In this document: in pieces, positions 18,029 to 25,539 of the stretch
How the letters are laid out: each line of letters starts with the position of its first letter
How positions within the stretch are numbered: the stretch's first letter is position 1
Source of the DNA: CAKVON01 sp902475665
GTDB lineage: Bacteria; Actinomycetota; Coriobacteriia; Coriobacteriales; Atopobiaceae
DNA: 64,000 bases
Direction: 5' to 3'
Assembly: GCA_036321795.1 (NCBI GenBank)
Contig: JAWQCY010000003.1
Location: 124,001 to 188,000 of the forward strand
The notes under the pieces: generated by a model
The model's database searches: none
The model's input: only the letters and a program-made list of their open reading frames with translations
Told to the model about the DNA's origin: nothing
Translations under genes and position numbers: made by a program

Positions 18029-18320
18029 GGGGAGCATCGTGAACGTCGGGCATGTCGCCACGTTCGCACACGTCGAGCCGAGCAAGGAGCAGGCGCTCAA
18101 GGTGCTCGAGGAGGCCGCTGAGGTCTTCGGGGCCTGGCAGCTGTGGGACGAGCTGGAAGGCGAGGAGAGGCGGGACGGCTTCAACGACGTATCCCTGATG
18201 GCAGAGTGCGCCGACGTGATCCAGGCGACGTGCAACCTGGTCGCCGCCTACGGGGTAACGGACTTCACCGTGTTCATGGAAGGTTGCAAGAGGCGCAACG
18301 AGAAGAGGGGGCGCATGTGA
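18021..18320 (+). CDS. MazG-like nucleotide pyrophosphohydrolase-type protein
   Basis: 99 residues from a GTG at 18021. The pattern EEAAEVFGAWQLWDE ... LMAECADVIQATCNLVAA gives the ExxE and ExxD metal ligands of all-alpha NTP pyrophosphohydrolases (MazG/dUTPase-2 type). Phage members cleanse or reshape nucleotide pools. Confidence 0.75.
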   Translation: MSKGSIVNVGHVATFAHVEPSKEQALKVLEEAAEVFGAWQLWDELEGEERRDGFNDVSLMAECADVIQATCNLVAAYGVTDFTVFMEGCKRRNEKRGRM

Positions 18321-18493
18321 TGTTCGAGCTGAGCATCGGGATCCCGCAGGTCGTGGTGTTGGTTCTCTACCTGTTCAACGTCGTTCTGAGCGCCGTCCAC
18401 CACGGCGAGGAGCAGGGGCCTTACAACGTCTGGACAACCCTGGTCGGAACCGCGATCAGCTTCGCGATCCTCAAGTGGGGAGGTTTCTTCTAA
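18320..18493 (+). CDS. Small two-helix membrane protein
   Basis: 57 residues, ATG overlapping the preceding TGA. Two hydrophobic segments, VVVLVLYLFNVVLSAV (about 10-25) and WTTLVGTAISFAIL (about 40-53), joined by a polar turn. Too few features for a name. Confidence 0.55.
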   Translation: MFELSIGIPQVVVLVLYLFNVVLSAVHHGEEQGPYNVWTTLVGTAISFAILKWGGFF

Positions 18494-18714
18494 TGGCCGA
18501 CAAGGAGAGAAGGTTCGAGGTCGTCAAATGCCCGTACTGCCACACGAGCCACGCGGTCAAGCTGTGGTTCATCTGCGGCGACAACCGAACTACCGCCGAC
18601 TGGGTCGACTTCGCGACCACGGACCCGAGTGACAGGAACTGCCTGTGCAACGTCTACGTCTGCCCGCAATGCGGTCACGTCGCGGTCGTTGACGCGAGGA
18701 GTGACCGACGGTGA
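18493..18714 (+). CDS. Zinc-ribbon phage protein
   Basis: 73 residues, ATG overlapping the previous TAA. CPYCHTSH near 14 and VCPQCGHVA near 60 provide the two metal-binding knuckles. Ends within the second copy of the repeated start cassette (18701-18715). Confidence 0.62.
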   Translation: MADKERRFEVVKCPYCHTSHAVKLWFICGDNRTTADWVDFATTDPSDRNCLCNVYVCPQCGHVAVVDARSDRR

Positions 18715-18914
18715 GCAGGGTAATCGAGTGCCCGAGGTGCGGCATCAGGGTGCAGAGCAAGTTCATGACCGACCCAAACAAGGTGCAGCGCCACGTGGGC
18801 GAGCTCAGGTATTGTCCCGTCTGCGGCATAAGGCTCAAGGTGATCCGCGACGAACTCGGCCACGCCGTCGGGGCAGTGAGGGTTGGGTCCGTGTGCAAGG
18901 TCTGCGGGAGGTGA
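18711..18914 (+). CDS. Zinc-ribbon phage protein
   Basis: 67 residues from a GTG at 18711. Three knuckles: ECPRCGIRV near 6, YCPVCGIRL near 34 and VCKVCGR at the end, so it could bind more than one zinc ion. The last CxxC directly precedes the stop. Confidence 0.62.
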   Translation: MSRVIECPRCGIRVQSKFMTDPNKVQRHVGELRYCPVCGIRLKVIRDELGHAVGAVRVGSVCKVCGR

Positions 18915-18920
18915 CCGACG

Positions 18921-19235
18921 GTGAGTGACTTTGACCCACGCATCCCTGCCGAGGAGGCGGCAGAGCGGGCGCGTGAGTTCGCGGCAAAGTTCGCGGCAAG
19001 AGCGACCGAGGTGGTCGACTCCCCGAGCTGGTACACGTCGGGCGACGTCGAGACGATCGTGAAGATAGAGCGCGTCGTGGACGGCCTGCCGGCCGTGCAG
19101 GCGTACGCCCTGGGCCAGGTGCTGCGCTACTTCGACAGGGCGGGCAAGAAGGATGACACGTCGACCGACCTGGGCAAGGCCAACAACTACGCCCACAGGC
19201 TGGTCTATGGCGGATGGAGGGGCAGCGATGAGTGA
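18921..19235 (+). CDS. DUF3310-like phage protein
   Basis: 104 residues from a GTG at 18921. The central YALGQVLRYFDRAGKKDDTSTDLGKANNYAHRL follows the DUF3310 pattern (also called SaV-like), common near phage nucleotide-metabolism genes. Role uncertain. Overlaps the next gene by 8 bases. Confidence 0.72.
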   Translation: MSDFDPRIPAEEAAERAREFAAKFAARATEVVDSPSWYTSGDVETIVKIERVVDGLPAVQAYALGQVLRYFDRAGKKDDTSTDLGKANNYAHRLVYGGWRGSDE

Positions 19236-19482
19236 CGAGTATTCCAACCTGCCAGCGGGCACCTTCGACGGCGACCCGAGGGCGCCCTGGAACGAGTGTG
19301 ACGTGGACGGCCCCGACGGCGGCAGGTGGTGCGGCAACTGCCGCTTCTTCTGCACCATCTGGCTAGAAGAGGGGTCACGCGACAACGAGCTGGGCTTCGC
19401 GTGCGCCCGAGACGCGGAATTCGGCGACCTGTTCGAGGTCTCTGACGACACCGCGCCGTGCGGCTTCTGGGTGGCGATGTGA
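19228..19482 (+). CDS. Hypothetical cysteine-rich phage protein
   Basis: 84 residues, ATG at 19228 after GGAGGGGCAGC. Five Cys (RWCGNCRFFC, FACARD, APCGFW) suggest a metal site. Unrecognised. Confidence 0.58.
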   Translation: MSDEYSNLPAGTFDGDPRAPWNECDVDGPDGGRWCGNCRFFCTIWLEEGSRDNELGFACARDAEFGDLFEVSDDTAPCGFWVAM

Positions 19483-19484
19483 GG

Positions 19485-19808
19485 ATGGCCGTCTACACAA
19501 AGGCGACGAGAAACGAGGTCGCCAACAGGCTGCGCTACTTCGCCCACGTCGGATGCGTCGACGCGCGGGACCTCGCGTACTGCGTCGAGCCGACAGACGT
19601 TCGCGGAAACCCGCTTGAGATCCTGGCCGACATGGTCTCCACGCCCGAGCAGATGGAGCCCGACGAGCGGCGGAGGATGCAGAGGTGTTGCGTGAAGCTC
19701 GCCAACACCATGCGCGACACCGCCGACGTGTGGAAAGGCAAGAGGGTGCCATGCAGCGCCGTCGTGCGCTGGGCCGACAGGATCGAGGCGATGGCCGATG
19801 CTGGATAG
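19485..19808 (+). CDS. Hypothetical phage protein
   Basis: 107 residues from the ATG at 19485. Helical; contains DEPDERRRMQRCCVKLANTMRDTADVW-like amphipathic stretch. Related in style to small DUF-type phage proteins but not identified. Overlaps the next gene by 11 bases. Confidence 0.58.
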   Translation: MAVYTKATRNEVANRLRYFAHVGCVDARDLAYCVEPTDVRGNPLEILADMVSTPEQMEPDERRRMQRCCVKLANTMRDTADVWKGKRVPCSAVVRWADRIEAMADAG

Positions 19809-19935
19809 GGTCATGAGGTGCCTGGGCGAGGTCGCGGGCGCCATGCTCGCAATTGCCGTGGTCGTTGCGGTGGCGAGCCTTTCGGTGTGGATCGTCGGCC
19901 AGGCGCTGTCGTTGCTGGTCTCGCTGGTCGCCTAG
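19798..19935 (+). CDS. Tiny membrane protein
   Basis: 45 residues, ATG 19798 to TAG 19933. A polar start (MLDRVMRCLGEV) followed by one long hydrophobic stretch to the end. Overlap with the previous gene supports translation by coupling. Confidence 0.5.
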   Translation: MLDRVMRCLGEVAGAMLAIAVVVAVASLSVWIVGQALSLLVSLVA

Positions 19936-19980
19936 GATGTGCCTGAGAAGCCCCAGAAGCCGTTTTGAGGGCACATGTTG

Positions 19981-20011
19981 CCGACGCGCGATAAGTTATC
20001 CACAACGTCGG
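19981..20011. promoter_or_regulatory. Perfect DnaA box inside an inverted repeat
   Basis: TTATCCACA at 19996-20004 matches the DnaA-box consensus exactly. It lies between CCGACG (19981-19986) and CGTCGG (20006-20011), in a gene-free 125-base stretch. It could be a replication origin element or a host-DnaA-responsive control site. Confidence 0.5.
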
Positions 20012-20060
20012 TTCTGGCACGGCAGAGGGCGCGAGAAACGCACGAACGATTGGGGGTCGC

Positions 20061-20546
20061 TTGCACTACGAGTTTAGCGACGCGCGCGAGCTGTTCGACG
20101 CGGTGAGGGGCGCGGCCAGGGACCGCGACAGGCTTGAGCGGCAGGCCCTGGCCATGCGGACGCGCGAGGGCGTGAGGGCCGCGTCGATTCAACCCCGCGT
20201 CTCGGGCACGTCCGACGACTACGACAGGACCGCGCCGACCATCGAGCGCATGGCGTTCGAGCAGGCGTCGGCCGAGCGCATGCGCCACAACGAATCGCTG
20301 CTGGAGTACGGCAGCGCCCTGCTGTACGGGCGCGACGGTCGCGGCGGTTTGAGTGACCTGATGGGCACGGCGGTGGCCGACGTCATGTTCTGGCGCTTCT
20401 GCGCGGCCCTGTCCTGGTCCGAGGTTGCCGAGGCGTGCGGGTACTCCGACAGGCAGTGCATGCGCCTGGCGGAGCAAGGCCTGGACGCGTGCGACTTCTA
20501 CGGGGTGTCGCGTCTGGCAGATGGCAAGGGCGATGCCGAGGGATAG
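20061..20546 (+). CDS. Late-gene regulator-like protein (DUF1492/ArpU-type)
   Basis: 161 residues from a TTG at 20061. The C-terminal part, VADVMFWRFCAALSWSEVAEACGYSDRQCMRLAEQGL, looks like a sigma-70 region-4-like helix-turn-helix, as in the small regulators that precede terminase genes in many siphophages. Its position just before HNH and packaging genes agrees. The N-terminal half is helical and charged. Confidence 0.65.
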   Translation: MHYEFSDARELFDAVRGAARDRDRLERQALAMRTREGVRAASIQPRVSGTSDDYDRTAPTIERMAFEQASAERMRHNESLLEYGSALLYGRDGRGGLSDLMGTAVADVMFWRFCAALSWSEVAEACGYSDRQCMRLAEQGLDACDFYGVSRLADGKGDAEG

Positions 20547-20553
20547 CAAGAAC

Positions 20554-20593
20554 ATGTCATGCAATGTCATACGATGTCATGCAATGTCATACG
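20554..20593. repeat. Two exact 20-bp tandem repeats (four 10-bp subunits)
   Basis: ATGTCATGCAATGTCATACG occurs at 20554-20573 and again at 20574-20593; each is two variants of ATGTCATRCR. A degenerate fifth subunit follows. It lies directly behind the late-regulator-like gene, in front of the HNH and packaging genes. Candidate binding array for that regulator or a packaging or replication site. Confidence 0.85.
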
Positions 20594-20651
20594 TTGTCGC
20601 GGCTATGGCGTGTTATAAGTAGAGTGCGCAAGAGCAATGAGATGTAACCCA

Positions 20652-20684
20652 GGGGGTCGAGCCACACAGGCTCGGCCCCCTTTC
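20652..20684 (+). terminator. Hairpin, possible terminator
   Basis: GGGGGTCGAGCC (20652-20664 area) pairs with GGCTCGGCCCCC (20669-20680) and is followed by TTTCGTTT. The T tract is weak, so it may instead be an attenuator before the HNH gene. Confidence 0.45.
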
Positions 20685-20696
20685 GTTTGGGGGGCC

Positions 20697-21065
20697 ATGG
20701 GGGCGAGCCGCAACGACCGCAACGGCACCAGGCGGCGCAAGCTCAGGGCAAGGGTCAAGGCGATGGGCTTGCCGTGCGCCATATGCGGCCACCCAATCGA
20801 TTACACCCTCCCCGCCGGCCACCCGCTCAGCTACGAGCTCGACGAGATCGTGCCCGTCTCGCTCGGCGGCGACGAGCTTGACCCGAACAATGTTCAACCC
20901 GCGCACCGCATCTGCAACCAGATGAAGGGCAGCAGGCTTGGCTTCACACTCGCCGCGCCTGGGGTGCCGCATGGTCAGGCGAATGAAGATTCTTCTTCGG
21001 GCTCGCCCGCACCGTCAGGCTCAAGTGGACCTTTAATGTTCGTCGACTCGGACGAGTGGGCCTAG
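20697..21065 (+). CDS. HNH endonuclease
   Basis: 122 residues from the ATG at 20697; an earlier in-frame ATG at 20637 lies across the hairpin. PCAICGHPIDY gives the CxxC, ELDEIVPVSLGG the core (in the DEI form found in many actinophage HNH proteins, instead of DHI), and NVQPAHRICNQMKG the second half. HNH proteins next to terminase assist DNA packaging. Confidence 0.82.
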   Translation: MGASRNDRNGTRRRKLRARVKAMGLPCAICGHPIDYTLPAGHPLSYELDEIVPVSLGGDELDPNNVQPAHRICNQMKGSRLGFTLAAPGVPHGQANEDSSSGSPAPSGSSGPLMFVDSDEWA

Positions 21066-21174
21066 CCGAGAGGGTGGCGGGTATCCCCTCCCGTCCCGCC
21101 TGGCCCGACCACTGGCCAATGGGCCAATTTACCCCCGACGAATTTTCGCAGGTCAAGTGTTGAATTGAGGAATC

Positions 21175-22197
21175 TTGCGAATAGACGAGATAAGGCCTTA
21201 CGAGCGCAACGCCAGGCACAACGAGCGGGCCATACCCAAGGTCGCCGAGTCCATCAAGGCGTTCGGCCTTCGCGGCACCATCGGCCTGGAATCGCGCGAG
21301 AACCCAACGATCGTGTTCGGCCACACCCGCGTGGCGGCGTGCAAGTCGTTGGGGTGGACCGAGATACCAGACTTGAAGATAGAGTTCTGCGACGACCTCA
21401 CGCCAGAGCAAATCAAGGCGTTCCGAATCGCCGACAACAAGACGGGCGACATCGCCACTTACAACAAGTCGATGCTCCGCGAGGAAATCAGGAGCATCAA
21501 GAAGCTCGACATGACCAAGTTCGGCATCGACTTCAAGTCCAAGCGGCTGCCGTACGGCGCGGAGCGGCTCAAGACAGACAGAGCCTATAACCTCGATTTG
21601 GTCAACCGCTCGGACTGCGGGGCGGGCGGCTTCCCTGACATTCCAAGGGTGGACGCCAGGCCCGCCGAGCTTCAGGGCTTCAACTACGCGAAGAGCACGC
21701 CCGCAGCCGACAAGCGCGGCAAGGGCTGCCACTTCTTCATAGACGACTACCAGTTCGAGCGCTGCTGGACCTCGCCCGCACGGTACCTGGACGCGCTGCG
21801 CGGCTACGACTGCGTGCTGGTCCCCGACTTCTCGCTTTACATGGACATGCCAGACGTCATGCAGGCATGGAACAGGTACCGCGCCCAGGCCCTCGGCGCG
21901 TACTGGACGCGCGAGGGCCTGACGGTCGTTCCCACGCTCTCGTGGGCGCAGCCGTCGAGCTACAGGTTCTGCTTCAAGGGCATCCCAAGGCGCTCGACCG
22001 TGGCGACCTCCACCGTCGGCGTGGCGCGTGACGGGGACGCTCAGAAGGTTTGGCACGACGGCATGCGTGAGGCGATGAGGCGGCTGGAGCCGTCCCGCGT
22101 GCTCCTTTACGGCAAGAACATAGGGTTCGACTTCGGCGGCTGCGAGGTCGTCGAGTACAAGAACGGAGTGACCGAGAGGATGGACCATGGGCGGTAG
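21175..22197 (+). CDS. ParB-like nuclease domain fused to DUF4417
   Basis: 340 residues from a TTG at 21175 with GAGG at 21167. The N-terminal about 110 residues are ParB/sulfiredoxin-like: RPYERNARHNE, VAESIKAFG, ENPTIVFGHTRVAACKSLG, IKAFRIADNKT. From about 165 a DUF4417-like domain: GCHFFIDDYQFERCW, YDCVLVPDFSLYMDMP, ALGAYWTREG, FCFKGIPRRSTVATSTVGV. Phage ParB-like domains often belong to DNA-modification genes, but no methylase motif is present here. Function unknown; the fusion is clear. It overlaps the next gene by 11 bases. Confidence 0.78.
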   Translation: MRIDEIRPYERNARHNERAIPKVAESIKAFGLRGTIGLESRENPTIVFGHTRVAACKSLGWTEIPDLKIEFCDDLTPEQIKAFRIADNKTGDIATYNKSMLREEIRSIKKLDMTKFGIDFKSKRLPYGAERLKTDRAYNLDLVNRSDCGAGGFPDIPRVDARPAELQGFNYAKSTPAADKRGKGCHFFIDDYQFERCWTSPARYLDALRGYDCVLVPDFSLYMDMPDVMQAWNRYRAQALGAYWTREGLTVVPTLSWAQPSSYRFCFKGIPRRSTVATSTVGVARDGDAQKVWHDGMREAMRRLEPSRVLLYGKNIGFDFGGCEVVEYKNGVTERMDHGR

Positions 22198-22885
22198 GGG
22201 AATGAAGAGCATGTCCGCCTGGGCGAACGGAGGAGTGTCAGCCGGCGGAGGCAGCAGGGACGTGACTTCGAAGTATCGAGGGATGTCGCTCGCACAGGCG
22301 GAGGACACCATCCGAAAAATCAAGGACCATGAAGAGGCGGTGGTCTTCGATAAAGACATGAAGGTCATCGCCGCGTACTCAGGTGATTCCGGCAGCGTTC
22401 GCCTGCCATCCAGCCTTAAGAGCAAGCAGGGCATCACCGTTACCCATAACCACCCCGGCGGTGAGGCGGGGTACGGCGCCACGTTCTCTCCTGCGGACAT
22501 AGCATGGTTCGCTTCATCCAAGGGTGCCGAGATGCGGGCCGTCGGCTCCGGTAAGGGCGAATTCGTGTATTCAATCCAAGTTCGCGGCAAACAGTCCGCT
22601 AACTCGGTGAAATACGCGAAGAACCAGCTAAGGCTTTGGGCGGCGAAGGTGAACCGAGATGCGACTCCGGTATCAAAGGGTGGAACCGGAAAGCTCCAGA
22701 AGGATTACGATAGGTACTATCGAAAACACCGCAAGCAGGGTAAATCGGTCGAGGCCGCAAAGCACGCGGCTTGGCAGCAAGCCACGGGAAAGCTTGAGCG
22801 AAGCCTGAGCGATGCCGCAAAGCAGAATTCGGCATTTGGCGCACTATATTTCTCAAAGAACCGCAGATATAATGTCAACAGGTAG
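22187..22885 (+). CDS. JAMM/JAB-like protein with MuF-type C-terminal tail, packaging region
   Basis: 232 residues. After a Gly-rich N terminus the central part reads HEEAVVFDKDMKVIAAYSGD, then THNHPGGEAGYGATFSPADIAWFAS. This gives Glu, HxHP and S-x-x-D in the order used by JAMM metal sites (as in RadC and JAB peptidases). The C-terminal helical part has GKSVEAAKHAAWQQATGK. A partial homolog of this C terminus lies at 45177-45318. Probably a phage peptidase or structural protein. Confidence 0.65.
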   Translation: MGGRGMKSMSAWANGGVSAGGGSRDVTSKYRGMSLAQAEDTIRKIKDHEEAVVFDKDMKVIAAYSGDSGSVRLPSSLKSKQGITVTHNHPGGEAGYGATFSPADIAWFASSKGAEMRAVGSGKGEFVYSIQVRGKQSANSVKYAKNQLRLWAAKVNRDATPVSKGGTGKLQKDYDRYYRKHRKQGKSVEAAKHAAWQQATGKLERSLSDAAKQNSAFGALYFSKNRRYNVNR

Positions 22886-22895
22886 GTGATGCCAC

Positions 22896-23105
22896 GTGGC
22901 GAAACAGTTCGATTACATGAAGCGCAGCATCGAGCTTATGCGGCGGGGCCTTTCGGACACGGAGATCGCCGAAGCCCTGGACAGGGAGCAGGAAGAGGCC
23001 GACGTGGTCGTGCTTGATGACGCAGCGTGGCAGCAGGCGATCGATGATATCGTCGGCGGTGCTGAAGAGCGCTACCAAGCCGACTTGGCGTCAGCAAAGG
23101 CCTAA
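22896..23105 (+). CDS. Hypothetical small acidic protein
   Basis: 69 residues from a GTG at 22896, 11 bases after the JAMM-like gene. Helical: SIELMRRGLSDTEIAEALDREQEE. Two bases before the DUF2513 gene. Could be a small partner of it. A 63-residue gene at 44964-45155 occupies the same place in the remnant. Confidence 0.55.
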   Translation: MAKQFDYMKRSIELMRRGLSDTEIAEALDREQEEADVVVLDDAAWQQAIDDIVGGAEERYQADLASAKA

Positions 23106-23107
23106 CC

Positions 23108-23473
23108 ATGCGCGATTACAACATGATGCGCAACATGCTCGTCTTCGTCTCCAGCGGCCGGGAGCGCGACATTAGCGACTTCTGCCATTTCGGCGATGTC
23201 CGTTCGGTCGGGCAAGAGCTTTCCCGACTTCGCGAAGAGGGGCTCATCGACTCCGACATGTCCTTCGAGCCCGAGTTCAACGGAGGTAGGGTCCGGGGCC
23301 TCACGGGCGAGGGAAAGGCATTCGTGCGCGACATAGAGAACGATAGGGTCTGGGAGCTTATCCGCAAGACTCTTGAGGAATCGGGGCTGGACCTGTCGTA
23401 CCCGCTGCTCAAGAAGGTCAGCGAGACGATCGTCGAGCGCTACGTCATGAGCATGATTCCAGGGGTCATCTGA
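23108..23473 (+). CDS. DUF2513-like protein
   Basis: 121 residues. MRDYNMMRNMLVFVSSG, then HFGDVRSVGQELSRLREEGLIDSD and LTGEGKAFVRDIENDRVWELIRKTL follow the DUF2513 pattern, with a winged-helix-like lay-out. Found widely in phages and genomic islands. Role unknown. Confidence 0.7.
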   Translation: MRDYNMMRNMLVFVSSGRERDISDFCHFGDVRSVGQELSRLREEGLIDSDMSFEPEFNGGRVRGLTGEGKAFVRDIENDRVWELIRKTLEESGLDLSYPLLKKVSETIVERYVMSMIPGVI

Positions 23474-23521
23474 TACTCCGCATCGCGTTTTCCCAACGCT
23501 GCAAAACGTAAGCAACCTCAA

Positions 23522-23545
23522 GCCGTCCGCGAGGGCGGCTTTTTT
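23522..23545 (+). terminator. Intrinsic terminator
   Basis: Stem GCCGTCC (23522-23528), loop GCGA, GGGCGGC (23533-23539), then TTTTTT. Separates the accessory genes from the packaging operon. The remnant has an equivalent terminator at 44914-44935. Confidence 0.85.
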
Positions 23546-23565
23546 CATGCGAAAGGAGCCAACGA

Positions 23566-23754
23566 ATGAGTGACGGCAACGGCAACGGCGGCGGCATCGG
23601 CTTTTTTGGCCTGCTCACCATCGTATTCATCGCGTGCAAGCTCACGGGCTTCATCGACTGGCCGTGGCTGCTGGTCCTGTCCCCGATTTGGGGGTTCTGG
23701 CTCTTCGTCGTCGTGCTCGCGATCGTCGCGGCAGTGGCAAGCGAGCTCAAGTGA
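23566..23754 (+). CDS. Small hydrophobic protein upstream of terminase
   Basis: 62 residues, GAAAGGAGCC upstream. Gly/Asn-rich start, then two membrane helices (about 12-28 and 35-60): FFGLLTIVFIACKLTG and LLVLSPIWGFWLFVVV. Ends by overlapping the terminase small-subunit start. A frameshifted copy lies at 44711-44892. Function unknown. Confidence 0.6.
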   Translation: MSDGNGNGGGIGFFGLLTIVFIACKLTGFIDWPWLLVLSPIWGFWLFVVVLAIVAAVASELK

Positions 23755-24119
23755 CGAAGCTCGAAAAGCCCGACTCCGTCGCGTGCGACGAGTTCAAGAG
23801 CGCCAAGTGGGACGAGCTGACGGCTGGCCGCAGCTTCCCGCAGTCGGCGGCGCCGACGCTGCAGCTGCTGGTGCAGTGGCACGCGGTTGTCATGCAGTGC
23901 ATCCAGGACCTGGACGACGCGGGGCAGGTCGCGTACAGCAACGACGTGGGCGACATCAAGGCGCTGCCGCAGCTCGGCACGATGAAGCAGGCGAGCGCCG
24001 AGATTCGAGCGCTCAACAAGCAACTGGGAATCATGGACGAGGGTGAGGCTCCCGTTGACAGCGCAAGCGTCCTGCAGCTCGTCCGTGGCGAGCGCGAGAA
24101 GAGGGCGGCAGGAGCCTAG
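23751..24119 (+). CDS. Terminase small subunit (P27-like)
   Basis: 122 residues from a GTG at 23751, overlapping the previous stop. Compact helical protein: SVACDEFKSAKWDELTAG, LQLLVQWHAVVMQCIQDLDD, LPQLGTMKQASAEIRALNKQLG. This matches the P27-type small terminase fold, which recognises phage DNA ends. A truncated copy lies inverted at 44547-44717. Confidence 0.75.
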   Translation: MTKLEKPDSVACDEFKSAKWDELTAGRSFPQSAAPTLQLLVQWHAVVMQCIQDLDDAGQVAYSNDVGDIKALPQLGTMKQASAEIRALNKQLGIMDEGEAPVDSASVLQLVRGEREKRAAGA

Positions 24120-24129
24120 GCTGTGCGTC

Positions 24130-25539
24130 TTGCCGTCTGGCATCGACACCACGGACGGTCCCGACGCGGCGCGGCTCATAGGGGCCTACGGCTTCACCCT
24201 CGACCCCTGGCAGCGCACGGTCATCGACGCGTGGTGCGCCCGCGACGGCTCCGACGCGCCCCTCTACCAGACGTGCGGCATCTCGTGCCCGCGACAGAAC
24301 GGCAAGAACGGCGCGCTGGAGGCGTTCGAGGCATACAAGATGCTGGTGTGCGGCGAGCGCATCCTGCACACGGCGCACCAGGTCAAGACCGCCAACAAGA
24401 GCTTTCAGCGCCTGGCGTCGCTTCTCACGAACCCCGCCCACCCAGAGGTCTGCGCCATGGTCCAGAACGTCCGAAGGACCAACGGCGAGCAGGCGATATA
24501 CCTGACCAACGGCGGGCTCGTCGAGTACTCGGCTCGATCGCGCGGCGCGTCCCGTGGCAACACGTACAGCTGCGTAATCTACGACGAGGCCCAGGAGCTT
24601 ACAGACGAGCAGGTCGAGGCGCTCATGTCCACCATCGCCGCGTCCCCGACGGGGTACAGGCAGCTGGTCTACCTGGGGACCCCGCCAGGCCCGACGTGCC
24701 CCGGCGAGGTGTTCGCCCGAATCCGCAAGGGCGCTCTTGAGCGCGGCCCAGAGCGCACCTGCTGGCACGAGTGGAGCGTCGAGCACGCCCCGAGCGAGTC
24801 GGCGACGTGGGCCGATGTGCTCGACGACTGCTACGCGACAAACCCGGCGCTGGGCTACAGGCTGGACGAGTCGTTCACACGCACCGAGTTCGAGACCATG
24901 AGCCGAGACGGCTTCGCACGCGAGCGGCTCGGCTGGTGGTCGAGCCAGACCGCGTCGGCGAAGCTTCGCGAGGGCGACTGGGACGCGTGCGCAATCGACC
25001 CCTCCGAGCGGCCGCGAGACGGCAAGCTCGCGTTCGCGGTGAAGTTCTCGCCCGACGGCGCGGACGTGGCGCTCGCTGGCTGCAGGATGCCCGAGGAAGG
25101 CCCCGCGCTGGTGTCGCTCATCGGCAAGGCGAGCGGTGCCGACGGCATCTCGTGGCTCACCGACTTCCTGTGCGACCCCGCCCGCGTCGACTCCGTCGCC
25201 GCGATCGCGGTGGACGGCAGGCGCGGCGGCGACGACCTTCTCAACCGCCTCGCGGGCGAGTACCCGCGACAGGCCCTCATGCAGCCTGGCACTCGCGGCG
25301 TCGCGGCGGCGGCGCAGATGCTCTACGAGGGCATCAGGGGGCGCGAGGTCGCCCACACGACAGACCCAAGGCAGCAGGCGCTTACCGACAGCGCCCTCAA
25401 GGCCGTCGAGCGCCCCATCGGGCGCGACGGCGCGTGGGGCTTCGGCGGCGTGGACTGCTGCCCAATCGAGGCCGCGTCGCTTGCCTACTGGGCGGCACGG
25501 ACCACACGACGAGACACGGAAGGATGTGTCGTACTGTGA
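24130..25539 (+). CDS. Terminase large subunit
   Basis: 469 residues from a TTG at 24130. A CTG at 24121 has the best-spaced AGGAG, and an ATG at 24043 is also in frame, so the start is open. ATPase part: LDPWQRTVIDAW, Walker-A-like CPRQNGKNGALEAF near 55, CVIYDEAQEL (Walker B with catalytic Glu), STIAASPTGYRQLVYLGTP coupling strand. A nuclease half with acidic residues (KFSPDGADVAL, VAAIAVDGRRGGDDLL) follows. It cuts and pumps phage DNA. It overlaps the portal start by 16 bases. Confidence 0.92.
   Translation: MPSGIDTTDGPDAARLIGAYGFTLDPWQRTVIDAWCARDGSDAPLYQTCGISCPRQNGKNGALEAFEAYKMLVCGERILHTAHQVKTANKSFQRLASLLTNPAHPEVCAMVQNVRRTNGEQAIYLTNGGLVEYSARSRGASRGNTYSCVIYDEAQELTDEQVEALMSTIAASPTGYRQLVYLGTPPGPTCPGEVFARIRKGALERGPERTCWHEWSVEHAPSESATWADVLDDCYATNPALGYRLDESFTRTEFETMSRDGFARERLGWWSSQTASAKLREGDWDACAIDPSERPRDGKLAFAVKFSPDGADVALAGCRMPEEGPALVSLIGKASGADGISWLTDFLCDPARVDSVAAIAVDGRRGGDDLLNRLAGEYPRQALMQPGTRGVAAAAQMLYEGIRGREVAHTTDPRQQALTDSALKAVERPIGRDGAWGFGGVDCCPIEAASLAYWAARTTRRDTEGCVVL

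Noticed and set aside
22896..23473. Toxin-antitoxin pair made of the small acidic gene and the DUF2513 gene
   Set aside because: Tempting two-gene lay-out, but neither protein has toxin or antitoxin hallmarks; kept as hypothetical.
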